Assembly: GCF_001571285.1 (NCBI RefSeq)
Contig: NZ_BCTM01000022.1
Coordinates: 32,755-96,754, forward strand
Direction: 5' to 3'
From: Kluyvera cryocrescens NBRC 102467
Lineage (GTDB): Bacteria > Pseudomonadota > Gammaproteobacteria > Enterobacterales > Enterobacteriaceae
Length of the DNA stretch: 64,000 nucleotides
Made by a program: the position numbers and the translations under genes. This document shows, in pieces, positions 9,626 through 19,783 of this stretch. Positions within the stretch are counted from its first letter, which is position 1. Each line of letters opens with the position of its first letter. The notes below the pieces were generated by a model. It ran no database searches and was not told the DNA's origin. It was given only the letters and a program-made list of their open reading frames with translations.

Positions 9626-10567
9626 ATGTTAGACAAAGTTTTGAGAATTGCCACACGCCAAAGTCCGCTCGCTCTCTGGCAAGCGCACTATGTAAAAGAA
9701 CGCCTGATGGCCTGCCATCCAGGGCTGACGGTGACGCTCGTGCCGATGGTGACCCGCGGCGATATTATCCTTGATACTCCGCTGGCTAAAGTGGGCGGCA
9801 AAGGGCTTTTTGTCAAAGAGCTTGAGCTGGCATTACTTGAGGGCCGTGCCGATATCGCCGTGCACTCCATGAAAGACGTTCCAGTTGAGTTCCCACAGGG
9901 GCTCGGCCTCGTCACTATCTGCGAGCGTGATGATCCGCGCGACGCCTTCGTATCCAATCATTACGCCTGCATGGATGACCTCCCGGCAGGCAGCATCGTC
10001 GGCACCTCCAGCCTGCGTCGCCAGTGCCAGATTGCCCAGCGCCGCCCGGATCTGGTGATCCGCTCGCTGCGCGGCAACGTCGGCACGCGCCTCGGCAAAC
10101 TCGATAATGGCGATTACGATGCCATTATCCTGGCCGTCGCCGGCTTAAAACGCCTTGAGCTGGATGCGCGTATCCGCCAGCCGATGCCACCCGAAGAGTC
10201 ACTTCCGGCCGTCGGTCAGGGCGCCGTCGGCATTGAATGCCGCCTGGACGATGAACAAACGCGTGCGCTGCTTGCACCGCTGAATCACGATGAAACCGCC
10301 ATCCGCGTTTGCGCTGAGCGCGCTATGAACACGCGTCTGGAAGGTGGCTGCCAGGTCCCTATCGGCAGCTACGCTGAACTGGTCGATGGCGAACTCTGGC
10401 TGCGTGCGCTGGTCGGCTCGCCGGATGGGCGCGAAACGGTTCGCGGCGAACGCCGCGGTAAGCCGGAAGATGCGGAAAAGATGGGCATTGAATTGGCCGA
10501 TGAACTGCTCGATAACGGCGCTCGTGAAATCCTCGCGGCCGTTTACGATGGAGATGCCTCCTTATGA
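9626..10567 (+). CDS. hemC: Hydroxymethylbilane synthase HemC
   Basis: This porphobilinogen deaminase polymerises four porphobilinogens to hydroxymethylbilane in heme biosynthesis. With the start at 9626 ([19 protein letters not shown]) it has 313 residues, as in E. coli. The dipyrromethane cofactor attaches to the cysteine in [10 protein letters not shown], about residue 242; HSMKDVP and GTSSLRRQ hold substrate-binding residues. An ATG at 9611 would add MTVTS and has the stronger Shine-Dalgarno (GGACG), so the true start is uncertain by five codons. It is the first gene of hemCDXY. Confidence 0.95.
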   Translation: MLDKVLRIATRQSPLALWQAHYVKERLMACHPGLTVTLVPMVTRGDIILDTPLAKVGGKGLFVKELELALLEGRADIAVHSMKDVPVEFPQGLGLVTICERDDPRDAFVSNHYACMDDLPAGSIVGTSSLRRQCQIAQRRPDLVIRSLRGNVGTRLGKLDNGDYDAIILAVAGLKRLELDARIRQPMPPEESLPAVGQGAVGIECRLDDEQTRALLAPLNHDETAIRVCAERAMNTRLEGGCQVPIGSYAELVDGELWLRALVGSPDGRETVRGERRGKPEDAEKMGIELADELLDNGAREILAAVYDGDASL

Positions 10568-11304
10568 CCATTCTGGTAACCCGCCCCTCTCCGCAAGGTG
10601 AAGAATTAGTCAGCCGTTTGCGCGCGCTGGGGCAGGTTGCCTGGAGTTTCCCGCTCATTGAGTTTTCCCCCGGGCGGGAACTGAGCACGCTCAGTCGCTC
10701 ACTTAACGCATTAGGTGATGGCGATTTGGTCTTTGCGCTATCGCAGCACGCCGTGAGCTTCGCCCACGCTCAGCTCCAACAGCAACACCTTCTCTGGCCG
10801 ACCACGCCACGCTATTTTGCTATTGGCCGCACCACGGCATTAGCACTGCATCAGGTCAGCGGGTTTGACGTTCGCTATCCATTAGATCGGGAAATCAGCG
10901 AAGTGTTGCTACAATTACCTGAATTGCAAACTATTGCCGGTAAGAAAGCGCTCATTCTTCGCGGTAACGGCGGCCGGGAACTGCTGGCCGAGACGCTCAC
11001 CGAGCGCGGGGCGATAGTGACGCTGTGTGAATGCTATCAACGCTGCCCTGTGCACTACGATGGCGCCGAAGAGGCCATGCGCTGGCAAACGCGGGAAGTC
11101 ACCACGCTTGTCGTCACCAGCGGCGAGATGCTGCAACAACTTTGGACGCTTATTCCCCTCTGGTACCGGGAGCGCTGGCTGCTTCAGTGCCGATTGCTGG
11201 TCGTGAGTGAGCGTATTGCAAAACTGGCCCAGGAGATGGGCTGGCAGGATATTCAGGTTGCCGATAGCGCAGACAACGATGCGCTGCTGCGCGCACTACA
11301 ATAA
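10564..11304 (+). CDS. hemD: Uroporphyrinogen-III synthase HemD
   Basis: A 246-residue enzyme that cyclises hydroxymethylbilane with inversion of ring D to give uroporphyrinogen III. Like other HemD proteins it has few fixed residues; [14 protein letters not shown] at the N-terminus and [12 protein letters not shown] in the second domain are recognisable. Its ATG overlaps the hemC stop by 4 bp, coupling the two successive pathway enzymes. Confidence 0.95.
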   Translation: MTILVTRPSPQGEELVSRLRALGQVAWSFPLIEFSPGRELSTLSRSLNALGDGDLVFALSQHAVSFAHAQLQQQHLLWPTTPRYFAIGRTTALALHQVSGFDVRYPLDREISEVLLQLPELQTIAGKKALILRGNGGRELLAETLTERGAIVTLCECYQRCPVHYDGAEEAMRWQTREVTTLVVTSGEMLQQLWTLIPLWYRERWLLQCRLLVVSERIAKLAQEMGWQDIQVADSADNDALLRALQ

Positions 11305-11325
11305 CTCTCAAAATTGGAAGCCATA

Positions 11326-12534
11326 ATGACGGAACAAAAAGAGAACTCCGCCGTGGTTGAAGAGTCCGGGGAAGCCGTGAACATCACGCCGCAGCCCGAA
11401 TCTAATCAGCCCGCAACCGCTGAGAAAAAAAATAACAGCGGAAAAACCAGCCTCGTTCTGAGCGCGGTCGCCATTGCCATCGCGCTAGCAGCAGGCGTTG
11501 GCCTATACGGCTGGGGCAAACAGCAGGCCGTCAACCAAACCACCACCAGCGATACCCTCGCCAATCAGCTCATTGCGCTGCAAAAAGCGCAGGATGCACA
11601 AAAAGAGGCGCTGGAAACAACCATCAAACAGCAGGCAGCTCAGTTGGATGAGGCGAAAGCCCAACAGGGCGAAATGGCCAAACAGCTGGATGAAGTGCAG
11701 CAAAAAGTGGCGGCAATTTCCGGCACCGATGCCAAAACCTGGCTGCTTTCCCAATCCGACTTCCTCGTTAAGCTGGCCGGTCGCAAACTCTGGAGTGACC
11801 AGGACGTGACCACCGCGGCGGCGCTGTTAAAAAGCGCTGACGCCAGCCTTGCCGACATGAACGATCCGAGCTTAATTACCGCTCGCCGGGCGCTTACTGA
11901 AGATATCGCCAGTCTGGCTGCGGTTTCTCAGGTCGACTACGACGGTATCATTCTGAAGGTGAATCAGCTGGCCAACCAGGTCGATAACCTGCGTCTGGCT
12001 GATAACAACAACGATGATTCCCCGATGGACAACGACGATGGCGAGCTGTCGGCATCGCTCAGCGAATGGCGAGTGAACCTACAGAAAAGCTGGCAGAGCT
12101 TTATGGACAGTTTTATCACTGTCCGCCGCCGCGATGAAACCGCCGTTCCTCTGCTGGCGCCAAATCAGGATATTTACCTACGCGAAAACATCCGCTCTCA
12201 GCTGCTAGCCGCCGTACAAGCGGTCCCTCGTCATCAGGATGAGACTTACAAACAGGCGCTGGATAATGTATCAACCTGGGTTCGCGCCTACTACGATACC
12301 GATGACGCCACCACCAAAGCGTTCCTCGATGATATCGAAAAACTCAGCCAGCAGAGCATCAGCATGGATGTGCCGGAAACCCTGCAAAGCCAGCCGATAC
12401 TGGAAAAACTGATGCAGACCCGCGTACGTAACCTGATGGCCCAACCATCCGCTGCGCAGCCTGCTGACCAACAACCTGCCGTGACGGAGCCTGCACCCGC
12501 GCAGCCAGCCGCCGCCGCGCCGCAAGGAGAATAA
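11326..12534 (+). CDS. hemX: HemX, membrane-anchored heme-operon protein
   Basis: This 402-residue protein has a hydrophilic N-terminus rich in Glu, Asn and Pro, one transmembrane helix at about residues 45-65, a coiled-coil rich in Gln/Ala/Lys (about 80-135), and a periplasmic domain ending in a Pro/Ala/Gln-rich tail. Once annotated as a uroporphyrinogen methyltransferase, it lacks the SAM-binding motifs of that family, so that activity is doubtful. It starts 21 bp after hemD at the ATG giving MTEQKENS. Its real function is not established. Confidence 0.9.
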   Translation: MTEQKENSAVVEESGEAVNITPQPESNQPATAEKKNNSGKTSLVLSAVAIAIALAAGVGLYGWGKQQAVNQTTTSDTLANQLIALQKAQDAQKEALETTIKQQAAQLDEAKAQQGEMAKQLDEVQQKVAAISGTDAKTWLLSQSDFLVKLAGRKLWSDQDVTTAAALLKSADASLADMNDPSLITARRALTEDIASLAAVSQVDYDGIILKVNQLANQVDNLRLADNNNDDSPMDNDDGELSASLSEWRVNLQKSWQSFMDSFITVRRRDETAVPLLAPNQDIYLRENIRSQLLAAVQAVPRHQDETYKQALDNVSTWVRAYYDTDDATTKAFLDDIEKLSQQSISMDVPETLQSQPILEKLMQTRVRNLMAQPSAAQPADQQPAVTEPAPAQPAAAAPQGE

Positions 12535-12537
12535 TCG

Positions 12538-13734
12538 ATGCTGAAAGTTCTCTTACTCTTCGCCCTGTTGATTGCGGGCATTGTTGTTGGTCCGATGATC
12601 GCTGGCCATCAGGGTTACGTACTGATTCAGACGGACAATTACAACATTGAGACTAGCGTGACCGGGCTGGTCATCATCATGATTCTGGTGATGGTCGTGC
12701 TGTTTGCGCTGGAGTGGATACTGCGACGCATATTCCGCACGGGCGCCCATACCCGTGGCTGGTTTGTCGGGCGTAAACGCCGCCGCGCGCGTAAGCAAAC
12801 GGAACAGGCGCTTCTGAAGCTGGCGGAAGGCGATTATCAGCAGGTTGAAAAGCTGATGTCGAAAAATGCCGATCACGCGGAACAGCCGGTAGTGAACTAT
12901 TTGCTGGCAGCGGAAGCTGCGCAGCAGCGCGGTGACGAAGCGCGTGCCAATCAGCATCTACAGCGCGCGGCGGAAAACGCTGGCAACGATCTTATCCCAG
13001 TTGAAATCACCCGCGTTCGCCTGCAGCTTGCGCGTGGCGAAACCCACGCCGCACGCCACGGTGTCGATAAACTGCTGGAGATCGCGCCACGTCACCCTGA
13101 AGTATTGCGTCTGGCCGAGCAGGCTTATATTCAGACCGGTGCATGGAGTTCGCTGCTGGACATCATCCCATCGATGGCCAAAGCCCACGTTGGCGACGAT
13201 GCTCATCGCGCCGCACTGGAGCAACAGGCGTGGATTGGCCTGATGGATCAGGCTCGCGCCGATCAGGGCAGCGAAGGGTTACGTAACTGGTGGAAAAATC
13301 AGAGCCGTAAAACGCGCCATCAGGTCGCTCTGCAGGTTGCCATGGCCGATCACTTGATTGAATGTGATGATCATGACACCGCCCAGCAGATCATTATTGA
13401 TGGTTTGAAGCGGCAGTATGACGACCGTCTGGTGATGTTGATCCCGCGTCTGCACACCAACAATCCGGAGCAGATGGAAAAACTGTTGCGCCAGCAGATT
13501 AAAACGGTGGGCGATCGTCCTCTGCTGTGGAGTACGCTGGGCCAGTCACTGATGAAACACGGTGAGTGGCAGGAGGCAAGCCTGGCCTTCCGCGCCGCGC
13601 TCAAACAGCGCCCGGACGCGTTCGATTACGCCTGGCTGGCCGATGTGCTCGACCGACTGAAACAGCCGGAGGAAGCCGCGACCATGCGCCGTGACGGGCT
13701 AATGCTAACGCTGCAAAACAACCCGCCAGCATAA
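12538..13734 (+). CDS. hemY: HemY, inner-membrane TPR protein
   Basis: A 398-residue protein with two N-terminal transmembrane helices (about residues 1-20 and 40-62), a basic RKRRRARK stretch, then tetratricopeptide-like helical repeats to the C-terminus. Proteobacterial HemY is unrelated to the Bacillus protoporphyrinogen oxidase of the same name; it is proposed to couple or scaffold heme-pathway enzymes. It follows hemX by 3 bp and ends the operon, with an intrinsic terminator 18 bp later. Confidence 0.92.
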   Translation: MLKVLLLFALLIAGIVVGPMIAGHQGYVLIQTDNYNIETSVTGLVIIMILVMVVLFALEWILRRIFRTGAHTRGWFVGRKRRRARKQTEQALLKLAEGDYQQVEKLMSKNADHAEQPVVNYLLAAEAAQQRGDEARANQHLQRAAENAGNDLIPVEITRVRLQLARGETHAARHGVDKLLEIAPRHPEVLRLAEQAYIQTGAWSSLLDIIPSMAKAHVGDDAHRAALEQQAWIGLMDQARADQGSEGLRNWWKNQSRKTRHQVALQVAMADHLIECDDHDTAQQIIIDGLKRQYDDRLVMLIPRLHTNNPEQMEKLLRQQIKTVGDRPLLWSTLGQSLMKHGEWQEASLAFRAALKQRPDAFDYAWLADVLDRLKQPEEAATMRRDGLMLTLQNNPPA

Positions 13735-13751
13735 ACCGATGCGATACGCGA

Positions 13752-13776
13752 AGGGGACCGAAAGGTCCCCTTTTTG
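13752..13776 (+). terminator. Intrinsic terminator of hemCDXY
   Basis: AGGGGACC and GGTCCCCT pair perfectly around a GAAA tetraloop and are followed by five T on the plus strand. Confidence 0.9.
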
Positions 13777-13814
13777 TTGCCCGCGAGTCGCGCTAGCGGC
13801 GCGCTTTGCCCCAT

Positions 13815-13847
13815 AAAAAAACGCCTGCTCGTATGAGGAGCAGGCGT
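13815..13847 (-). terminator. Intrinsic terminator of glmZ
   Basis: The 10-bp stem ACGCCTGCTC/GAGCAGGCGT (13821-13830 with 13838-13847) is followed by a run of U on the minus strand. It is part of the mature GlmZ RNA. Confidence 0.9.
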
Positions 13848-14021
13848 TAAACAGGTTTAATTCGACAACATAATGGGTGCTTCACTCAACGTTATGTCCA
13901 TGGTGTCTGATGAGGCTAAAGCGACATCTGTCAGTGGACGATAAGCACCGTAAACGGCTCTGCGTCATTCCTGGGTTTATGAAGCCATATGGCGAGCATA
14001 AGAGATGGAATGAGCATCTAC
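13815..14021 (-). ncRNA. glmZ: GlmZ small RNA
   Basis: On the minus strand the RNA would begin GUAGAUGCUCAUUCCAUCUC and end with the hairpin ACGCCTGCTC/GAGCAGGCGT followed by a U-run, 207 nt in all. This matches E. coli GlmZ in sequence and in its place between hemY and aslA. GlmZ base-pairs with the glmS mRNA with Hfq to activate translation of glucosamine-6-phosphate synthase, and is processed by RNase E under control of RapZ and the decoy GlmY. A CATAAT -10 element lies at 14029-14034. The 89-codon plus-strand frame across this RNA is a shadow. Confidence 0.93.
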
Positions 14022-14028
14022 GCGGCGC

Positions 14029-14034
14029 ATTATG
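14029..14034 (-). promoter_or_regulatory. -10 element of glmZ
   Basis: CATAAT on the minus strand is placed 7 nt before the inferred first nucleotide of GlmZ at 14021. The -35 region is weak. I did not see a convincing sigma-54 GG-N10-GC element. Confidence 0.5.
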
Positions 14035-14430
14035 TCACAGGATCCGGGGGGATAAAACCTTCTGTTACATAAAAATATTACGTTTCCCCTGGGAAATGAT
14101 TGCTGCTATAGCGATTTCCTCTTCGCTAAATAAAGAAAGTGAATAAAATAATCACAATAGATATTTTAGAATTGCACATCTATTATTTTTATATTTAAAA
14201 AACAAGTAACAATTTATATTATGTCCCTATCCGCATCTCCACCCTCCATATATTTACAGTACGGAAATAGAGAGTATAAGATCCCCACTACGACGATTTC
14301 GTGGTGCTGCTCATTTCATATATATTCATAAATACTATGGTGTTATAAAAAACATTCATCATTGAGCAGCCTTAATAATAAAAACGCCATTATTTATTGA
14401 AATATATATATTTATTATGGAGACTCTATA
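14035..14430. other. AT-rich gap upstream of aslA
   Basis: About 400 bp with very high A+T content and no credible ORF or RNA. It contains the aslA Shine-Dalgarno (GGAG, 14419-14422) and presumably its promoter, but several AT-rich hexamers could serve as -10 and I cannot choose. The AT-richness resembles H-NS-silenced upstream regions; that is inference. Confidence 0.4.
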
Positions 14431-16083
14431 ATGGATTTATCATTTCCTAAAAAGCTATTCGCCATTACGGTGATTGCTGCATTGCCCGTGCTTGCCCATG
14501 CCGCTGATACCCCCGCAGCAGCGACGGCAAAACAAGGTGCACCAGGGTACGATCACCCTAACCAGTATTTAGGCAAAACAGCCACCACGATCGCCGACAA
14601 TATGATGCCGGTGATGATGCATCCGGAACAGAATAAAGAGACTCAGGCTAAACTGGCCGAGATATTGAAAAAAACCGGCAAGAAACCCAACATTGTTATC
14701 TTCCTTCTGGATGACGTGGGCTGGATGGACGTCGGTTTCAATGGTGGTGGCGTTGCGGTCGGTAACCCAACCCCAGATATTGACGCCGTTGCTAACCAGG
14801 GCCTGATCCTCACCTCCGCCTATTCCCAGCCAAGCTCCTCCCCTACCCGTGCCACGATCATGACCGGACAGTACTCCGTCCACCATGGCATTCTGGTCCC
14901 ACCAATGTATGGTCAGCCCGGTGGCCTGGAAGGGTTAACGACGTTGCCAGAACTGCTGCACGATCAGGGCTATGTGACTCAGGCCATCGGTAAATGGCAT
15001 ATGGGGGATAACGAAGGTTCACAGCCGCAGAACGTGGGTTTTGATGACTTCCGTGGCTTCAACTCGGTTTCCGATATGTATACCGAATGGCGCGATGTTC
15101 ATATGAACCCGGAAGTGGCCCTCAGCCCATCTCGCACCGAGTTCATGAAAAATATGCCGTTCAGCAAAGATGACGTGCACGCGGTACGCGGTGGTAAGGA
15201 AGAAGCCATTGCCGATATAACGCCAAAATATATGGAGGACCTCGATCAGCGCTGGATGCAGTACGGCGTCGACTTCCTCAATAAAATGACCAAAAGCGAT
15301 AAGCCATTCTTCCTCTACTACGGGACTCGCGGCTGCCATTTCGATAACTACCCTAATGCGAAATACGCGGGCAGCTCACCGGCGCGCACAACCTACAGCG
15401 ACTGTATTGTGGAGATGAACGATATCTTCGCCAATCTCTATAAAACGCTGGAGAAAAATGGCCAGCTTGATAATACGCTTATTGTCTTTACTTCCGATAA
15501 CGGCCCAGAAGCTGAGCTTCCACCGCATGGCCGTACGCCGTTCCGCGGCGCGAAAGGATCCACCTGGGAAGGTGGCGTACGTGTCCCGACATTTGTTTAC
15601 TGGAAAGGCATGGTCCAACCGCGTAAATCAGAAGGTATTGTCGATCTGGCGGATCTATTCCCAACAGCGCTGGCGCTGGCCGGTAAGCCAGGTGCCGAAG
15701 TTTCCAAGCTGGTGCCAAGTACCACCTTTATCGATGGCGTTGATCAGTCCTCATTCTTCATTGGAACCGATGGTCAATCGAACCGTAAAGCGGAGCACTA
15801 CTTCCTGAACGGACAGCTTTCAGCCGTACGTATTGATGAGTTCAAATTCTATACATTACTTCAACAGCCATTTGCCTTTACCCAGAGCGGGTATCAGGGC
15901 GGCTTCACCGGAACGGTAATGCCAGCAGCGGGAGCAATGCTCTTTAACCTGTATGCTGATCCACAGGAAACCGATTCTATTGGTATCCGTCACACCCCGA
16001 TGGGCGTACCGCTAACCGTTGAAATCGAAGAATATAAGAAAATCCTGCAGAAATACCCACCGAAAACGCAAATTAAGTCGTAA
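14431..16083 (+). CDS. aslA: Periplasmic arylsulfatase AslA (Ser-type)
   Basis: A 550-residue sulfatase with an N-terminal signal peptide cleaved after AHA (about residue 24). The metal-binding motif [10 protein letters not shown] and the sulfatase signature S-S-P-T-R (Ser136 to Arg140), followed by ATIMTGQ, are clear; Ser136 would be oxidised to formylglycine. A serine at this position requires an anaerobic radical-SAM maturase, which is the neighbouring aslB. Likely substrate: organic sulfate esters; the exact one is unknown. It ends at a terminator shared with convergent aslB. Confidence 0.93.
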   Translation: MDLSFPKKLFAITVIAALPVLAHAADTPAAATAKQGAPGYDHPNQYLGKTATTIADNMMPVMMHPEQNKETQAKLAEILKKTGKKPNIVIFLLDDVGWMDVGFNGGGVAVGNPTPDIDAVANQGLILTSAYSQPSSSPTRATIMTGQYSVHHGILVPPMYGQPGGLEGLTTLPELLHDQGYVTQAIGKWHMGDNEGSQPQNVGFDDFRGFNSVSDMYTEWRDVHMNPEVALSPSRTEFMKNMPFSKDDVHAVRGGKEEAIADITPKYMEDLDQRWMQYGVDFLNKMTKSDKPFFLYYGTRGCHFDNYPNAKYAGSSPARTTYSDCIVEMNDIFANLYKTLEKNGQLDNTLIVFTSDNGPEAELPPHGRTPFRGAKGSTWEGGVRVPTFVYWKGMVQPRKSEGIVDLADLFPTALALAGKPGAEVSKLVPSTTFIDGVDQSSFFIGTDGQSNRKAEHYFLNGQLSAVRIDEFKFYTLLQQPFAFTQSGYQGGFTGTVMPAAGAMLFNLYADPQETDSIGIRHTPMGVPLTVEIEEYKKILQKYPPKTQIKS

Positions 16084-16088
16084 ATCAT

Positions 16089-16122
16089 AGGCCCACTTCC
16101 TTACCGGAGGTGGGCCTCTTTT
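16089..16122. terminator. Bidirectional terminator between aslA and aslB
   Basis: AGGCCCACTTCC pairs with GGAGGTGGGCCT (one G-T wobble) around TTACC and is followed by TCTTTT on the plus strand. It lies between the convergent stops. Confidence 0.75.
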
Positions 16123-17356
16123 ATTGACCCACTTTAATCAGATTCGCTCGCATGATATCGCTGGCGGGTCGACCATTTGCCAGCAGCTCCGCCATTGCTT
16201 TCAGATACGGTGGCAAATGGCGAAAATAGCGCTGATAACCAGCACACAGGTAGTTCAATCCAGGCTCACCTGTTTCCGTCAGTGAAAAGCGGTGTTTCGG
16301 ACAACCGCCCCAACAGGCTTTCAGCACCTTGCATTCACGACACTGTGTGGGTAAACGGGTGTATTTATCTTTACCAAACTGCTCCTGCGCGGAGGAGTCC
16401 ACCATGCTCGCGAAGGTATCGCTATGCAGATTACCGAGCCGAAATTCCGGGTAGACAAAGTGATCGCAGGCATAAATATCACCATTATGTTCTACGGCCA
16501 GTGACCGCCCGCAGGTCGGCTGGTGATGACAAACCGTGCCCGGCGCACCAACAAAGCTGGCAAGAGCCCACTCGATATTCATCACAAAAACGCGCCCAAC
16601 ATCGCGTTGGATCCAGCGGTTAAACACGGCGATCAGAAAATCACCGTATTCTTCTGGAGGAACCGACCACGCCGTCAGCGAGCCTTTCATTTCTCCCGGC
16701 GCATGAAGCGTCAGCCCTGTCTTCATGGCAGTTTCATCGGCCATTCGCTCTACGACAGGTATGAACTGAATGTACTCTACGCCCGCCTCGCACAAGAAAT
16801 CATAGACCTGCAATGGTTCACGGACGCTGGTATGGTTAACGCAGGCCAACACGTTGTAGTTCACACGATGTTTTTGTAGCAGCCCCAGCGCACGCATCAC
16901 TAGCTTATGCGTTGGGCGACCGCCTTTCGTCACTCGATACTGGTTGTGGATCGCTGCCGGGCCATCAAGCGATAATCCCACCAGAAAGTGATGCTGCGCC
17001 AGAAACTGGCACCATTCCTCATCCAGCAGTACGCCGTTAGTCTGAAAGCTATTGCTGATTGTGCGCCCTGCGCCATATTGCTGCTGTAGTGCTATAGCCC
17101 GGCGATAAAAATCGAGCCCCAACAGCGTGGGCTCTCCTCCCTGCCAGGTAAAAGCGACTTCATTCTGCGGCTCGCTCGCGGCAATGTAATGACGAACATA
17201 GGCCTCAAGCGTCGCATCATCCATACGCGGCAAAGACTGAGAGGGGTATAAGGCGTGCTTCTCGAGATAAAAGCAGTAGTCACAGTTCAGATTGCAATCT
17301 GAACCGCTCGGTTTTGCCATCGCGTGAAACGCACGCGTCGGAACCTGTTGCAGCAT
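16121..17356 (-). CDS. aslB: Radical-SAM anaerobic sulfatase maturase AslB
   Basis: A 411-residue radical-SAM/SPASM enzyme predicted to oxidise the AslA serine to formylglycine in the cytoplasm. The SAM cluster motif is Cys21, Cys25, Cys28 (CNLNCDYC); the C-terminal auxiliary clusters are visible as CRECKVLKACWGGCPKHR plus further cysteines in VCHHQPTCGRS and ACDHF. I set the start at 17356 (MLQQVPTRAFH), which matches E. coli and has a strong GGAAGGAG site; the longer frame to 17470 is not conserved. It is convergent with aslA. Confidence 0.94.
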   Translation of the reverse strand: MLQQVPTRAFHAMAKPSGSDCNLNCDYCFYLEKHALYPSQSLPRMDDATLEAYVRHYIAASEPQNEVAFTWQGGEPTLLGLDFYRRAIALQQQYGAGRTISNSFQTNGVLLDEEWCQFLAQHHFLVGLSLDGPAAIHNQYRVTKGGRPTHKLVMRALGLLQKHRVNYNVLACVNHTSVREPLQVYDFLCEAGVEYIQFIPVVERMADETAMKTGLTLHAPGEMKGSLTAWSVPPEEYGDFLIAVFNRWIQRDVGRVFVMNIEWALASFVGAPGTVCHHQPTCGRSLAVEHNGDIYACDHFVYPEFRLGNLHSDTFASMVDSSAQEQFGKDKYTRLPTQCRECKVLKACWGGCPKHRFSLTETGEPGLNYLCAGYQRYFRHLPPYLKAMAELLANGRPASDIMRANLIKVGQ

Positions 17357-17469
17357 GTTCACTCCTTCCTGAGTAAAGCGATATCCATTGGGAAGAAGAT
17401 AGTACTGCGATGACGAAAAACGAAAGGGGCGTTTGTTGCGGCGGAATATGGACTGGATTATAGAAAACA

Positions 17470-17493
17470 AAAAACCCCGCCGAAGCGGGGTTC
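17470..17493 (-). terminator. Terminator after the second tRNA-Pro
   Basis: On the minus strand AACCCCGC-TTCG-GCGGGGTT is followed by TTTT. It ends the argX-hisR-leuT-proM-proM transcript. Confidence 0.85.
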
Positions 17494-17498
17494 AAAAT

Positions 17499-17575
17499 TG
17501 GTCGGCGAGAGAGGATTCGAACCTCCGACCCACTGGTCCCAAACCAGTTGCGCTACCAAGCTGCGCTACTCGCCG
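17499..17575 (-). tRNA. proM: tRNA-Pro (UGG), distal copy
   Basis: A 77-nt cloverleaf beginning CGGCGAGTAGCGCAGC and ending GCCGACCA, with anticodon TGG in CTGGTTTGGGACCAG. It is identical to the copy at 17674-17750 over its whole length. E. coli has a single proM at the end of this operon, so this is an extra tandem copy with its own terminator. Confidence 0.95.
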
Positions 17576-17643
17576 AAATACTGCATACTGCTTTTTGAAT
17601 TTTTAGTTCAATTCGTTTTTTTGTAAACGGGATGCCCGTAAAC

Positions 17644-17667
17644 AAAAAACCCTGCCTAAGCAGGACT
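17644..17667 (-). terminator. Terminator-like hairpin between the two tRNA-Pro genes
   Basis: On the minus strand TCCTGCTTAGGCAGGG is followed by TTTTTTG. It resembles, but is weaker than, the hairpin after the distal copy, so it may give partial readthrough or mark the original operon end. Confidence 0.65.
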
Positions 17668-17673
17668 CAAAAT

Positions 17674-17750
17674 TGGTCGGCGAGAGAGGATTCGAACCTC
17701 CGACCCACTGGTCCCAAACCAGTTGCGCTACCAAGCTGCGCTACTCGCCG
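17674..17750 (-). tRNA. proM: tRNA-Pro (UGG), proximal copy
   Basis: Same 77-nt sequence as the copy at 17499-17575, anticodon TGG, encoded CCA end. It is at the normal proM position, immediately after leuT. Confidence 0.95.
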
Positions 17751-17795
17751 AAATTCTGTTACTGCTGCGAACTTTCGTTCAATTCGTTAAAGTCG

Positions 17796-17882
17796 TGGTG
17801 CGAAGGGAGGGACTTGAACCCTCACGTCCGTAAGAACACTAACACCTGAAGCTAGCGCGTCTACCAATTCCGCCACCATCGC
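17796..17882 (-). tRNA. leuT: tRNA-Leu (CAG)
   Basis: An 87-nt class II tRNA with long variable arm, anticodon CAG (CTTCAGGTG), and encoded CCA. The acceptor arms are GCGATGG at the 5' side and CCTTCGC at the 3' side, which leaves a U-U opposition at pair 5-68. Confidence 0.93.
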
Positions 17883-17905
17883 ATGTTCACAACTCTATCA
17901 AATAA

Positions 17906-17981
17906 TGGGGTGGCTAATGGGATTCGAACCCACGACAACTGGAATCACAATCCAGGGCTCTACCAACTGAGCTATAGCCAC
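17906..17981 (-). tRNA. hisR: tRNA-His (GUG)
   Basis: A 76-nt tRNA with anticodon GTG (GATTGTGATTC) and encoded CCA, beginning GTGGCTATAGCTC. It is the usual hisR of the argX-hisR-leuT-proM operon. Confidence 0.96.
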
Positions 17982-18038
17982 CACTGCAAATCTACCTACG
18001 CGGTTATCAAAACCACCGCAGCTCCAGCACCGGGTTAA

Positions 18039-18115
<77 letters not shown>

Positions 18116-18136
18116 TTAGCGCCGTTGCGGGGTCGG

Positions 18137-18165
18137 ATATTACGGACTTCCTACCCCGCTGTCTA
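18137..18165 (-). promoter_or_regulatory. Promoter of the argX tRNA operon
   Basis: On the minus strand TAGACA (18160-18165) and TAATAT (18137-18142) are 17 nt apart. The region between -10 and the tRNA is GC-rich (CCGACCCCGC), the discriminator typical of stringently controlled stable-RNA promoters, and an A/T-rich UP-like stretch lies upstream. Confidence 0.8.
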
Positions 18166-18217
18166 GTGCCTTTTTAAAGAAAATTATCGTTTGCTCATGC
18201 TTTGCGCGTTTTGTCGC

Positions 18218-19603
18218 TTATTTCTGCACTTTTCGCACTTCTGGGCCCTGGCTCATGCCAAAGACCTTATAGACTACCGTCACGATGGCTAAAAAGAGCG
18301 CACCCACAAACAACGACATACGGGTATCGTCATTGAAACCCATCCCCACCAACACGCATACCAGGAACGCCATGGTCACATAGTTGGCCCATGGGAACAA
18401 AATTGAGCGGAACGGATGGCTGGCAATCGCTTCTTTATGCGCACGACGGAAACGCAGTTGGCTAATCAGGATAACAAACCACGGCACCATGCCCGGCAAT
18501 ACGCTCGCGCTATAGACATAGACAAACACGCGCTGCGGATTCGGAATGATGTAGTTCAGGCACGAGCCAATCAACAGGATCACAATCGATACGCTGACCC
18601 CTGCCGCCGGTACACCGCTTTTCGTCACTTTGGCCATCGCTGCCGGAAGCTGACGGTTTTTCGCCAGCGCATAGAGCATACGCCCGCAGCTGTACATGCC
18701 GCTGTTACAGCCAGAAAGCGCCGCCGTCAGCACCACAAAGTTGATAATTCCTGCCGCGGCGGTGATACCGATTTTGGCAAAGGTAAGAACAAATGGGCTG
18801 CCGTTCGTGCCAATCTCATTCCACGGGAAGATAGTGACGATAACGAAAATCGCCCCCACATAAAAAATCAGGATACGCCACAGCACTTTACCGACCGCGC
18901 TACGCAGCGTGACTTGTGGATTCTTTGCCTCACCGGCGGTCATACCGATAAGCTCTACGCCCTGATAGGATGCCACAACAATACACAGCGCCGTCAGGAA
19001 GCCCTTCCAGCCGCCGGCAAAGAAGCCGCCATGTTCGGTCAAATTACTAAAACCAATCGATGTGCCGCCGTTGCCAAAGCCGAAGAAGATCACCCCAAGG
19101 CCGATGACAATCATCACGATAATCGTGGTGACTTTAATCATGGCGAACCAGAATTCGATTTCACCATACAGACGTACCGCGGCCAGGTTCGCCAGCGCGA
19201 CCAGCCCAACGGCAATCAACGCGGGTATCCACTGTGCCATTTCCGGGAACCAGAACTGAACGTAGACTCCGATGGCGGTGATTTCGGAGATGCCTACCGC
19301 CATCCACATAAACCAGTATGACCAGGCGGTGAGGTAGCCGAAAAACGGACTCATATAACGGTGCGCGTAGACGGCGAACGACCCCGTCACCGGTTCGATG
19401 AAGAGCATTTCGCCCATCGAACGCATAATGAAGAAGACAAAAATGCCCGCCAGGATATAGGCCAGCAGCACCGACGGTCCGGCCCATTTCAGGGTACTTG
19501 CCGACCCCATAAACAGGCCAACGCCGATGGTGCCGCCAAGGGCAATTAGTTCGATATGTCGGGCTTCCAGACCGCGCTGGAGCTCCGGTTTTTTCTCTGC
19601 CAT
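18218..19603 (-). CDS. yifK: Amino acid permease YifK (ThrP)
   Basis: A 461-residue amino acid-polyamine-organocation (APC) family permease with about 12 transmembrane helices. The family signature [18 protein letters not shown] starts helix 1. E. coli YifK has been linked to threonine/serine uptake (proposed name ThrP). The 5' leader directly before the ATG contains the CA-rich stretch GCAAACACAAG, a plausible target of the GcvB small RNA, which is known to repress yifK; Lrp control is also known in E. coli. It lies between the tRNA operon and the ECA operon. Confidence 0.93.
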   Translation of the reverse strand: MAEKKPELQRGLEARHIELIALGGTIGVGLFMGSASTLKWAGPSVLLAYILAGIFVFFIMRSMGEMLFIEPVTGSFAVYAHRYMSPFFGYLTAWSYWFMWMAVGISEITAIGVYVQFWFPEMAQWIPALIAVGLVALANLAAVRLYGEIEFWFAMIKVTTIIVMIVIGLGVIFFGFGNGGTSIGFSNLTEHGGFFAGGWKGFLTALCIVVASYQGVELIGMTAGEAKNPQVTLRSAVGKVLWRILIFYVGAIFVIVTIFPWNEIGTNGSPFVLTFAKIGITAAAGIINFVVLTAALSGCNSGMYSCGRMLYALAKNRQLPAAMAKVTKSGVPAAGVSVSIVILLIGSCLNYIIPNPQRVFVYVYSASVLPGMVPWFVILISQLRFRRAHKEAIASHPFRSILFPWANYVTMAFLVCVLVGMGFNDDTRMSLFVGALFLAIVTVVYKVFGMSQGPEVRKVQK

Positions 19604-19783
19604 AAATCCTCTTGTGTTTGCGTATTCCCGGTCATTGCCGGTTTTATTTTTATAGAAAAATAGATGTCTGTCGGATGTGGACCTCTCCGTAAAAATACGG
19701 ATAAGTCATCAGGGCATGCGAATGGTTTAACAATTTCGAATAAATGGCAAATATAAATGAGGAATAAAGTATCGGACATGTGG

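Noticed and set aside
13877..14146. 89-codon plus-strand ORF between hemY and aslA
   Set aside because: It lies opposite the GlmZ small RNA, whose sequence and terminator explain the conservation; it has no ribosome site and no recognisable domain.
18416..19321. 301-codon ORF antisense to yifK
   Set aside because: His/Arg/Gln/Asp-rich translation is the typical mirror of hydrophobic membrane protein codons.
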